DNA from: CAVPGH01 sp046726955
Lineage (GTDB): Bacteria; Acidobacteriota; Vicinamibacteria; Fen-336
NCBI GenBank assembly: GCA_046726955.1
Contig: JBKPBQ010000083.1
Coordinates: 1-6,739, forward strand
DNA length: 6,739 bases
Direction: 5' to 3'
Positions 1 through 5,487 of the stretch are shown here, one piece after another (the stretch's first letter is position 1; every line of letters begins with the position of its first letter). The notes under the pieces were generated by a model that did not search any database, was not told where the DNA came from, and saw only the letters and a program-made list of their open reading frames with translations. The translations under genes and the position numbers were made by a program.

Positions 1-529
1 TGCGGGCGTCGGAGTAGAGCCGCTCCACGACGCGCGAGCCCGGCCGGTCGTACTTCTCGAGGTCGAGAACGATCGGCAGCACCGCCGTCCGCGCGAAACC
101 CGTGGCCTCCAGCTCTCGGCGGTTGAACTCGCTGTCGCCGAGCCCGAGCTCGGTGCGGGGAGCGAAGGCCTCGAGCTCGCGGCGGCCGTGGTAGCAGAGA
201 CCCGCGAGGTGCGCGTGGAAGCCGAGGAAGAAGTGCGCGGGCGTGACGTTGTGGTAGATCGACACGAGGCGGTCCGGGGCGTGGTAGATGAGCCGTCCGG
301 AGGCGCTCCCGATCGAGAAGTGGAAGAGGCAGATCGTCTCCGGCGACGACACCTCCCTGTACTCCCACAGGGGGCGGGCGAGGTGGGCGACCCGCGGGTG
401 CACCTTCTCCGCGAAGATGTCGGAGGCGTAGCCCGCGGCCCGAAGGTGCTTCTGGATCGCGAGCGCCTCGTTGCCGATGGCGTCCCCGTAGGAGAGCGCG
501 GCGAGGAGCTGGTGGACGTGCCGCGTCAC
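1..529 (-). CDS. Glycosyltransferase, GT4-like, N-terminal part (runs off the window)
   Basis: This is an open frame of 176 codons starting at GTG (529-527) and still open at base 1. The product begins MTRHVHQLLAALSYGDAIGN. The segment GDAIGNEALAIQKHLRAAGY (about residues 15-34) is the glycine-containing loop and first helix typical of the acceptor-side Rossmann domain of GT-B enzymes. IYHNVTPAHFF (91-101) and LGDSEFNRRELEATGF (130-145) are typical of GT4-type polysaccharide glycosyltransferases. The expected role is transfer of a sugar from a nucleotide donor onto a growing surface glycan at the cytoplasmic membrane face. The C-terminal donor-binding half, with the E-x7-E motif, lies outside the window. 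The start overlaps the upstream gene's TGA by four bases (GTGA), and GAAGG lies nine bases upstream, so translational coupling is likely. Family is confident; sugar and linkage cannot be told. Confidence 0.85.
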   Translation of the reverse strand, partial: MTRHVHQLLAALSYGDAIGNEALAIQKHLRAAGYASDIFAEKVHPRVAHLARPLWEYREVSSPETICLFHFSIGSASGRLIYHAPDRLVSIYHNVTPAHFFLGFHAHLAGLCYHGRRELEAFAPRTELGLGDSEFNRRELEATGFARTAVLPIVLDLEKYDRPGSRVVERLYSDAR

Positions 530-1755
530 GCCGCGCGGCCTTCGGCCCGCAGCCGTCCGAGGAGATCGAGGTATTTCCTCTCCACGACCTCCCAGGCGTA
601 GTTCCGCTCGAAGTAGGCGCGGCCGTTCTTCCCCATGCGCTGGCGCAGGCCGGCGTCTCCCTCGAGGAGGGCCAGCGACTCGCGGAACTCGTCGTAGGTC
701 GCGTAGTAGAGCCCGGCTTGCGCGCGCTTGCACTGGCCGCGAAGCACCTCGCACTTGGCGTTCGCCAGAACGGGCCGCTCCGCCCAGAACGCTTCGAGGA
801 CGGCCATGCACAGGCTCTCGAGCCGCGAGGGCATGACGAACAGCTCACTCGCGGCGAGAGCGTTCCACTTGTCTTCGTCGGATCGGAATCCGAGCGTCAC
901 GATTCCGGGGTCGTTCGGGATGTCCAGCAGACTACGGCCGATCAGGACCAGCTTGAGGGACGATCCAGTGTCCGCTCGGTACCGGAGGAAATAGTCGAAC
1001 AGCTGCGGGCAGCCCTTGTTCAGGTCCACGCGCCCGACGTAGAGGGCGAACGGCCCGTCGATCCCGCTCCAACGCCGAAACGCCGCGGCGTCGAGGTGAT
1101 CCGGCAGCTCGGAGCCGACGCCGACCACGTCGCCCGGCGTCTCGTCGTTGTGGGAGACGCGCCGGATCATCTCGCGCTCTTCGACGCTGTTGTAGACGAT
1201 CGCCCGGGGGGCGCGGAAGAGCGACGGGTAGATCGGCAGGTAGTAGGCGCCGTCGTCTTCTGCCGTGGGCACGAGCACGGCTCGGCTCGGAAGAGCGCGC
1301 ACGCCGTGCCAGGTCGTCCAGTAGCGGTAGGAGAAGAACAGGACGAAGTCGTAGCGCTCCGCGCTCGCTCGCAAGTGCTCGACGAGCCTGCGGGAGCGGG
1401 GACCCTGCTCGTCGAGCCACACGAGAGCCTCCGCCTCGGAAGCCTCGCGGGCCCTGGCCACGTCCACCTTTCCCGGCACGACGCGCGCTTCGTCTCCGAA
1501 GAGGCGCGCCGTGAGCCGCGCGAACCGCTCCGTGTCCCGAGGCCCGTCCACCGGAAAGCGCCGAACGACGACACCGTTGAGCGTTTCCTCGCCCTCCGGA
1601 TAGTGGTTGGCCCACGTCACGTAGTCGCGGGCGCAGGTCGTGAGCACCGTGACCTCGGCGTGGCGCGCCAGGTGCTCGGCGATCAGGCGGCAGTGGTACT
1701 CGGCGCCCCCCGCGATGTCCAGCCCGTAGCGCTGGACCACGAAGGCGAGCCGCAT
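526..1755 (-). CDS. Glycosyltransferase, GT4 family (GT-B fold)
   Basis: The protein has 409 residues, a normal length for GT4. Its N-terminal domain opens MRLAFVVQRYGLDIAGGAEY, where the GG at 16-17 is the usual nucleotide-sugar glycosyltransferase loop. The C-terminal domain starts near LYVGRVDLNKGC (238-249), the GT4 'GR-x-x-x-x-KG' signature. It also carries LVLIGRS (269-275) and MPSRLESLCMAVLEAF (308-323), which holds the E-x7-E pair E313/E321 that contacts the donor nucleotide-sugar. No signal peptide or membrane span is visible, so it is probably cytosolic or peripheral. I chose ATG 1755 because it shares its A with the TGA of the upstream gene (TGATG) and places the GG loop at the usual distance; a longer open frame upstream lies inside the preceding gene and is not coding. 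AAGGA lies about 12 bases upstream. The likely role is surface polysaccharide assembly; donor and acceptor are unknown. Confidence 0.93.
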   Translation of the reverse strand: MRLAFVVQRYGLDIAGGAEYHCRLIAEHLARHAEVTVLTTCARDYVTWANHYPEGEETLNGVVVRRFPVDGPRDTERFARLTARLFGDEARVVPGKVDVARAREASEAEALVWLDEQGPRSRRLVEHLRASAERYDFVLFFSYRYWTTWHGVRALPSRAVLVPTAEDDGAYYLPIYPSLFRAPRAIVYNSVEEREMIRRVSHNDETPGDVVGVGSELPDHLDAAAFRRWSGIDGPFALYVGRVDLNKGCPQLFDYFLRYRADTGSSLKLVLIGRSLLDIPNDPGIVTLGFRSDEDKWNALAASELFVMPSRLESLCMAVLEAFWAERPVLANAKCEVLRGQCKRAQAGLYYATYDEFRESLALLEGDAGLRQRMGKNGRAYFERNYAWEVVERKYLDLLGRLRAEGRAA

Positions 1756-2300
1756 CAGGAGGAGCCGTCCTTCCCCGGCTCCCCGCGGTAGGCCACCATC
1801 GACTCCAGCGTCTTCTCGCGCCGCGACAGGAGCTCCAGCCGGCCCTGGAGCTGCAGGTTGCGGTTCTTCAGCTCCTGGACCTCGAGGTTCAGCCGCGTCA
1901 GCTCGAGGGCGAGGTTGTGGAAGAGGTGCACGTAGTACTTGTTGAGGTCGGACTGTCGGGAGAGCGCGTCGATCATGGGGTTGGGATTCCAGAAGAGCTT
2001 CTGGACCGGCTTCAGCACCCGCCGGACCGTCTCCAGCAGGCGACCCACGGCGCCGCGGCTGCTCCTGTAGATCGTCTCCGTCTCGAATGCGAAGTTCCAC
2101 CGCGAGGGCTGGGCCCGGAAGTCCTGGATGAGGTCCGTCCGGAGGTCGCGACCCTCCAGGACGGCGTCGAGCCGCCGTTCCGCGATCTCGCGGATCTCCT
2201 CCTCCGTGTAGAGGCCCTTCTTCTTCTCCTCGATGCGCTCGCGGATCTCGCGCATGATCTTCTCGACGTCCACGCCCGGCGCACCGATCTCGAAGCTCAT
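1755..2300 (-). CDS. Unrecognised coiled-coil protein of a polysaccharide operon
   Basis: This 181-residue protein has no domain I can name. Residues 11-60 form a highly charged helix (DVEKIMREIRERIEEKKKGL, then an acidic/basic TEEEIREIAERR stretch). This resembles the N-terminal leader I recall on some methyltransferases and hypothetical proteins of O-antigen or exopolysaccharide loci. The middle part (about 66-120) holds a basic segment, RVLKPVQKLFWNPNPMI, ending in a short NPNPM turn. Residues 122-168 form a leucine-rich coiled coil (LALELTRLNLEVQELKNRN onward) that should oligomerise. There is no signal peptide, clear membrane span or cysteine cluster. It starts 10 bases after the UbiA-like gene, with only a weak ribosome binding site, and its TGA overlaps the next glycosyltransferase's ATG by one base. 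I infer a scaffold or regulatory subunit for the neighbouring glycosyltransferases. That it is a real gene is firm; its function is not. Confidence 0.8.
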   Translation of the reverse strand: MSFEIGAPGVDVEKIMREIRERIEEKKKGLYTEEEIREIAERRLDAVLEGRDLRTDLIQDFRAQPSRWNFAFETETIYRSSRGAVGRLLETVRRVLKPVQKLFWNPNPMIDALSRQSDLNKYYVHLFHNLALELTRLNLEVQELKNRNLQLQGRLELLSRREKTLESMVAYRGEPGKDGSS

Positions 2301-2310
2301 GGGTCTGGCT

Positions 2311-3216
2311 CTAATGGCCGCGGGGCATGGGCGCGCCCGGGGCGGCGTAGACGATGGCGAGGATGGCGATCGCCCAGAGGGCGACGTCCAGCAGCAGCGG
2401 GCGGTCGGTCAGCAGGATGTCGGTAGGGCTTCCCCCCTGCTCCTTGCGGTGCACAAGGTAAAGATAGCGGAAGATCCCGTACAGCACGAAAGGGATGGTC
2501 CAGGCCAGCCGGTCGGTGCGGTACTTCTCCACCGTCTCCGGGGCGAGCGTGTAGAACGCGTAGGCCACGAGGCACGAGGCGGTGACCACGGAGATCATCT
2601 GGTCGAGGAGGTAGGGGCTGTACTCGGCGAGGGCGCGGCGGTGATCGGCGGCACCGTCGAGCAGCGACGTGATCTCGTGCCGGCGCTTGGCCAGGGCGAG
2701 GAAGAGGGCGAGCAGGAGCGTGCACACGAGCAGCCAGGTGCTGAACGCGACGTCGATCGCCACCGCTCCCGCCACCGCGCGCAGCACGAAGCCGAGGCTG
2801 ATCACGATCACGTCCACGATCACGACGTGCTTCAGGCGGAAGGAGTACAGCAGGTTCAGCACGACGTAGAGGAGGGCGAGCACGGAGAACGGCCGGCCGA
2901 GGAGAACGCTCAGTCCGAGGCTCGCCGCCCCGATCACGGCCGCGGCCAGGCGCGCCGTGCCGGGAGAGAGGGCGCCGCTCGCGAGCGGCCGGAGGCGCTT
3001 TCGGGGATGGAGGCGATCCTGCGCGAGGTCGGCGAGGTCGTTGACGAGGTAGACCGCGCCCGAGAGCCCGCAGAAGACCAGGAAGGCCAGGAGCGCGCGC
3101 AGGAACGGATCGCGCTCGAACAGGTGCTTGGAGAGGGCGAGTGCGGCGAAGACCACCAGGTTCTTCGACCACTGGTGGGGACGAAGCGATTCGAGGACGG
3201 CGCGAAGCGTGCTCAG
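2311..3216 (-). CDS. UbiA-family prenyltransferase, decaprenyl-phosphate phosphoribosyltransferase-like (proposed CTG start)
   Basis: This is an integral membrane enzyme of about 301 residues if started at CTG 3216-3214. The hallmark UbiA motif NDLADLAQD (59-67, N-D-x-x-D-x-x-x-D) binds Mg-diphosphate. YSFRLKH (124-130) followed by D135 and GFVLRAVAGA (142-151), plus KRRHEI (177-182), match the branch that includes decaprenyl-phosphate phosphoribosyltransferase. That enzyme moves phosphoribose from PRPP onto polyprenyl phosphate, the first step to lipid-linked arabinose or ribose. Several hydrophobic spans are visible. The family's N-terminal RPHQWSKNL motif is encoded at residues 12-20. The first ATG/GTG/TTG in frame is GTG 3156, which lies after this motif, and an in-frame TAG sits at 3241-3243. 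The only NTG codon between them is CTG 3216, nine bases after AGGAGG. The polyprenyl substrate and exact product are inferred; a related UbiA role cannot be excluded. Confidence 0.85.
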   Translation of the reverse strand: MSTLRAVLESLRPHQWSKNLVVFAALALSKHLFERDPFLRALLAFLVFCGLSGAVYLVNDLADLAQDRLHPRKRLRPLASGALSPGTARLAAAVIGAASLGLSVLLGRPFSVLALLYVVLNLLYSFRLKHVVIVDVIVISLGFVLRAVAGAVAIDVAFSTWLLVCTLLLALFLALAKRRHEITSLLDGAADHRRALAEYSPYLLDQMISVVTASCLVAYAFYTLAPETVEKYRTDRLAWTIPFVLYGIFRYLYLVHRKEQGGSPTDILLTDRPLLLDVALWAIAILAIVYAAPGAPMPRGH

Positions 3217-3223
3217 GGCCGCC

Positions 3224-3234
3224 GCCCTCCTCCG
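3224..3234 (-). promoter_or_regulatory. Strong Shine-Dalgarno that supports the CTG start of the UbiA-like gene
   Basis: The minus strand reads CGGAGGAGGGC here. AGGAGG (3231-3226) is followed by nine bases and then CTG 3216. It is too far (about 69 bases) from the first conventional start, GTG 3156, to serve it. It lies just after the STAS stop codon. Confidence 0.6.
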
Positions 3235-3240
3235 AAGCGA

Positions 3241-3576
3241 CTAGAAGCTCTTGACCGCCTCGGCCTCGTTCTCGAACGTCTCGAAGACCGTGAGGAGCTT
3301 CGTGATGGACAGCAGGTCCTGGATCTTCTTTGTGAGGTGCAGGAGCTTGAGCTTGCCGCCCTTCTTGCTCACGGTCGTGTAGCACCGGACGATCTCGCCG
3401 AGACCGGCGGAATCGACGTACGGCACCTCCGCGAGGTTCAAGAGGAGCTTGGTCTTACCGCTGTCGACGAGCTTGTTGACGGCGTCGCGGAGGGCGTCGT
3501 CGCCTTCGCCGATCAGGATCTTCCCGTGAAGATCCAGGATGGTCACGTCTCCGACTTGGCGCTCGACGATCTTCAT
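3241..3576 (-). CDS. STAS-domain protein (anti-sigma factor antagonist-like)
   Basis: The product is a 111-residue single-domain protein starting MKIVERQVGDVTILDLHGKI, the usual first two strands of a STAS domain. VPYVDSAGLGEIV (51-63) is the conserved loop in which the serine, here S56 after D55, is phosphorylated by an anti-sigma kinase in SpoIIAA/RsbV-type proteins. GGKLKLLHLTKKIQDLL (73-89) and the C-terminal LLTVFETFENEAEAVKSF complete the fold at normal length. It is cytosolic, with no membrane segment. The ATG has AAGGAG 11 bases upstream. It is first in a five-gene leftward operon, 24 bases ahead of the proposed UbiA-like start. No kinase, phosphatase or sigma factor gene is in the window. 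The family is clear; whether it controls a sigma factor or binds a partner in polysaccharide synthesis is unknown. Confidence 0.93.
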   Translation of the reverse strand: MKIVERQVGDVTILDLHGKILIGEGDDALRDAVNKLVDSGKTKLLLNLAEVPYVDSAGLGEIVRCYTTVSKKGGKLKLLHLTKKIQDLLSITKLLTVFETFENEAEAVKSF

Positions 3577-3622
3577 GGCGGTCGTTTCTCCTTGCGGATG
3601 GAGCGTTTACGAAGAGGCCGAA

Positions 3623-3651
3623 AGCTATCACAGCGGCTCTCGGACTGTCAA
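3623..3651 (-). promoter_or_regulatory. Candidate promoter of the STAS/polysaccharide operon
   Basis: On the minus strand a perfect -35 box TTGACA (3651-3646) is followed by a weak -10. This is GATAGC (3629-3624) at 16-base spacing or ATAGCT (3628-3623) at 17. Transcription would start near 3616, giving a leader of about 40 bases before ATG 3576. The -35 is strong, but the -10 matches only about half of TATAAT. Confidence 0.5.
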
Positions 3652-3702
3652 CGGTTTGGCGGTGCTCATAACCTCCAGCGCTATGGTAGTTTTGCCCGGG
3701 TC

Positions 3703-4731
3703 ATGGACCTCCGGGAGCGCATCCACCGCCAGGCCGCCCGGGCGTCCCGACACATCGTCCTGCCCGAGGGGACCGAGCCCCGCACCGTAGAGGCGGCCGT
3801 CCGCATCGTGCGGCAGGGGCTGGCCCGGGTGACCCTGATCGGCAAGCCCGAGCAGATCGCGGAGAAGGCCCGCACCCAGGGCCTGGACCTGTCGGGCGTG
3901 GCCACGGAGCGCGTCCCCGAGGAAGGCCGGGAGGTCCGGACCGCTCTGGACATGTACCGCGAGCGCACGCGGGCTCGCGGAGTGTCGGAGGACGAGGCGC
4001 GCCAGCACCTCCGCGATCCCCTGCTCTGGGCCGCCCTCGGCGTCGCGTCCGGCCGGTTCGACGGGTTCGTCGCCGGAGCGGAGAGTACGACCGCCCACAC
4101 CCTCCGCGCGGCCCTTCGCGGCATCGGGGTGCGCGCCGGCGTCCAGCGCCTGTCGTCTTTCATGCTCATGGTCACGAGCCGGCCCGAGATCGGCGCCGAC
4201 GGGGTCCTCGTCTTCGCCGACTGCGGCGTCAACCCGGACCCCACGGCCCGCGAGCTCGCCGAGATCGCGCTCCTCGCCGCCGAGAGCGCCCGCGAGCTCC
4301 TCCAGGTTCCTCCGCGCGTAGCGCTGCTCTCGTTCTCCACGCGGGGAAGCGCCGACCACCCGCGCGCGCGCAAGGTCGCGGAAGCCGCGCGCATCGTACA
4401 GGCGCGGGACCCGGCGCTCGTCGCCGACGGAGAGCTGCAGCTCGACGCCGCTCTCGTGGCGGAGATCGCCGAGAAGAAGGCGCCCGGCAGCCCGGTGGGC
4501 GGACGAGCGAACGTGCTCGTCTTTCCCGACCTCGACGCAGGCAACATCGGCTACAAGCTCGTAGAGCGCCTCGCCGGCGCGCGCGCGATCGGGCCCATCC
4601 TGCAGGGCCTGCGCAAGCCCGCGAACGATCTCTCGCGCGGCTGCTCCGTGGACGACATCGTGGACGTCGTGGCGGTGACCGCAGTCCAGGCCGCCGGGCA
4701 GACGTCGACGCCGGGGGTCAGGGAAGGTTGA
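3703..4731 (+). CDS. pta: Phosphate acetyltransferase (phosphotransacetylase), short form
   Basis: The protein has 342 residues and interconverts acetyl-CoA plus phosphate with acetyl phosphate plus CoA in the cytosol. All the family blocks are present: HIVLPEGTEPRTVEAA (17-32), FDGFVAGAESTTAHTLRAAL (119-138), FADCGVNPDPTARELAEIA (171-189), VALLSFSTRGSADHP (206-220), DGELQLDAALV (242-252) and KAPGSPVGGRANVLVFPDLD (259-278). ANDLSRGCSVDDIVDV follows, holding S311, R312 and D318, which align with the catalytic Ser/Arg/Asp of the Methanosarcina enzyme. The length fits the single-domain class rather than the roughly 700-residue E. coli type. The frame stays open far upstream by chance, but homology begins at ATG 3703. 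No good ribosome binding site precedes that ATG. No acetate kinase gene is in the window. The gene is divergent from the STAS operon and convergent with the zinc-ribbon gene. A phosphate butyryltransferase is less likely given these motifs. Confidence 0.95.
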   Translation: MDLRERIHRQAARASRHIVLPEGTEPRTVEAAVRIVRQGLARVTLIGKPEQIAEKARTQGLDLSGVATERVPEEGREVRTALDMYRERTRARGVSEDEARQHLRDPLLWAALGVASGRFDGFVAGAESTTAHTLRAALRGIGVRAGVQRLSSFMLMVTSRPEIGADGVLVFADCGVNPDPTARELAEIALLAAESARELLQVPPRVALLSFSTRGSADHPRARKVAEAARIVQARDPALVADGELQLDAALVAEIAEKKAPGSPVGGRANVLVFPDLDAGNIGYKLVERLAGARAIGPILQGLRKPANDLSRGCSVDDIVDVVAVTAVQAAGQTSTPGVREG

Positions 4732-4796
4732 CGCCGCCCGCCGAGCTCGAGCGGCGCCAGGAACGAGAAGAAGCGGAAGCGGCGGTCAGGTGAGCG

Positions 4797-5090
4797 TCAA
4801 AGGCTGACCGACTTTCGCTGCTGGAAACACTCTTTGCAATACACCGGGCGCCCCTGCGTGGGCTTGAATGGGACCGTCGTCTCCTTCCCGCACTGCGAGC
4901 AGGTGGCGGTCGTCTCCACCCGCTCCCGGGTCGGCTGTCCCATCCTCGCGTTCCGCTTGCCCTTGCAATCCTTGCAGCGCTTCGGCTCGTTCTTGAAGTT
5001 CTTGTCGTGATAGAAGAGCTGCTCGCCCGCTGTCCAGATGAAATTCTGGTGGCACTCGACGCACACCAGAGTACGATCTCGGTACTCCAT
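4797..5090 (-). CDS. Double zinc-ribbon protein (zf-trcl plus CxxC-x17-CxxC domains)
   Basis: This is a 97-residue basic protein with eight cysteines in two four-cysteine sites. The first is C10/C13 with C39/C42 (LVCVECHQNFIWTAGEQLFY at its start), resembling the 'probable zinc-ribbon' zf-trcl domain. The second is C64/C67 with C85/C88, with exactly 17 residues between the pairs, matching the named CxxC-x17-CxxC domain. The linker KGKRNARMGQPTRERVE is arginine- and lysine-rich and could touch nucleic acid. ATG 5090 has AGGAG five bases upstream. It follows the S21 gene by 45 bases on the same strand with no convincing terminator between, so the two are probably co-transcribed. This suggests a link to ribosomes or RNA, which is inference. 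The molecular function of this family is not established as far as I know. Confidence 0.88.
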   Translation of the reverse strand: MEYRDRTLVCVECHQNFIWTAGEQLFYHDKNFKNEPKRCKDCKGKRNARMGQPTRERVETTATCSQCGKETTVPFKPTQGRPVYCKECFQQRKSVSL

Positions 5091-5135
5091 GGCCTCTCCT
5101 CGAGGGTAAGGCCAGCCCCGGTGACCCGGGACCTG

Positions 5136-5333
5136 TTACTCGCTCTCGCGGCGGATCTTCTTGCGGCTTCTCTTGCGAGCCAGCGCCTGCTTGGCCCGGC
5201 GCTTGTCGCCGGGCTTCAAATAGAAGCTGTGCTTCTTGATGTCCTTGATGATGTCTTCCTGTTGGACCTTCCGCTTGAAGCGACGGAGGGCGTTCTCGAT
5301 CGATTCGCCCTCCTGGACCTTGATCTCGGCCAA
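5136..5333 (-). CDS. rpsU: 30S ribosomal protein S21 (bS21), TTG start
   Basis: The 65-residue product begins MAEIKVQEGESIENALRRFK, then continues DIIKDIKKHSFYLKPGDKRRAK and ends in a strongly basic tail (ARKRSRKKIRRESE). This is the bS21 pattern at normal length. In E. coli, S21 sits near the anti-Shine-Dalgarno end of 16S rRNA on the 30S platform and assists initiation. The start is TTG 5333-5331 (read as Met), with AGGGGGTG eight bases upstream; no in-frame ATG fits the conserved N-terminus. A well-formed sigma70-type promoter lies about 100 bases upstream, leaving an untranslated leader of roughly 92 bases. The zinc-ribbon gene follows, and rsmI diverges from the other side of the promoter region. 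Confidence 0.95.
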   Translation of the reverse strand: MAEIKVQEGESIENALRRFKRKVQQEDIIKDIKKHSFYLKPGDKRRAKQALARKRSRKKIRRESE

Positions 5334-5431
5334 AACGTGAACACCCCCTGACCCGTATGGAATCGAAGCAGAACAAGGGCCTTCGTTCCGGAAAGATAGG
5401 CTTACCTAACGCAGTGCCTTTTTGCCTTCTG

Positions 5432-5460
5432 ATGCTAGGACCTGCGACCGCCAGTGTCAA
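5432..5460 (-). promoter_or_regulatory. sigma70-type promoter for the S21/zinc-ribbon genes
   Basis: On the minus strand TTGACA (5460-5455) is followed by a 17-base spacer and TAGCAT (5437-5432), which matches TATAAT at four of six positions. Upstream of the -35 box (5461-5484) the sequence is AT-rich, which is unusual in this GC-rich window and could act as an UP element. Transcription would start near 5425. This is the clearest promoter in the window. Confidence 0.7.
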
Positions 5461-5468
5461 GGCGAAGT

Positions 5469-5484
5469 TACAATTGGCATAAAT
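5469..5484 (+). promoter_or_regulatory. Possible -10 elements for rsmI, short-leader or leaderless
   Basis: TACAAT (5469-5474, five of six matches to TATAAT) and CATAAA (5478-5483) lie just before GTG 5488. No recognisable TTGACA-like box is found 16-18 bases upstream of either. If one is used, the mRNA would start within a few bases of the GTG. That would fit the absence of any Shine-Dalgarno sequence there. Confidence 0.35.
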
Positions 5485-5487
5485 CGA

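Noticed and set aside
718..1791. Plus-strand 357-codon open frame opposite the GT4 gene
   Set aside because: It is antisense to a gene with clear GT4 motifs, with biased composition and no recognisable domain.
3671..3690. Imperfect 20-base dyad before pta (AC..CCA..GC..TGG..GT)
   Set aside because: Only six of ten positions pair in each arm, a level expected a few times by chance in a region of this size, so it was not called an operator.
2233..3702. Plus-strand open frame continuing upstream of pta for about 490 codons, antisense to the UbiA-like and STAS genes
   Set aside because: It lies opposite well-supported genes, is rich in Arg/Glu/Gly/Val as expected from the antisense of GC-rich codons, shows no family motif, and joins the pta frame only because no stop intervenes. 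Homology starts at ATG 3703.
3628..4547. Two minus-strand open frames opposite pta (243 and 288 codons)
   Set aside because: They are shadows of the pta coding sequence, low in complexity and without motifs.
4739..4756. CGCCG/CGGCG inverted repeat between the convergent pta and zinc-ribbon genes as a bidirectional terminator
   Set aside because: The stem has only five base pairs with an eight-base loop and no T tract on either strand, which is expected by chance in GC-rich DNA.
5117..5130. CCCGG/CCGGG hairpin between rpsU and the zinc-ribbon gene
   Set aside because: It is a five-base-pair stem without a T tract, too weak to call a terminator; co-transcription remains more likely.
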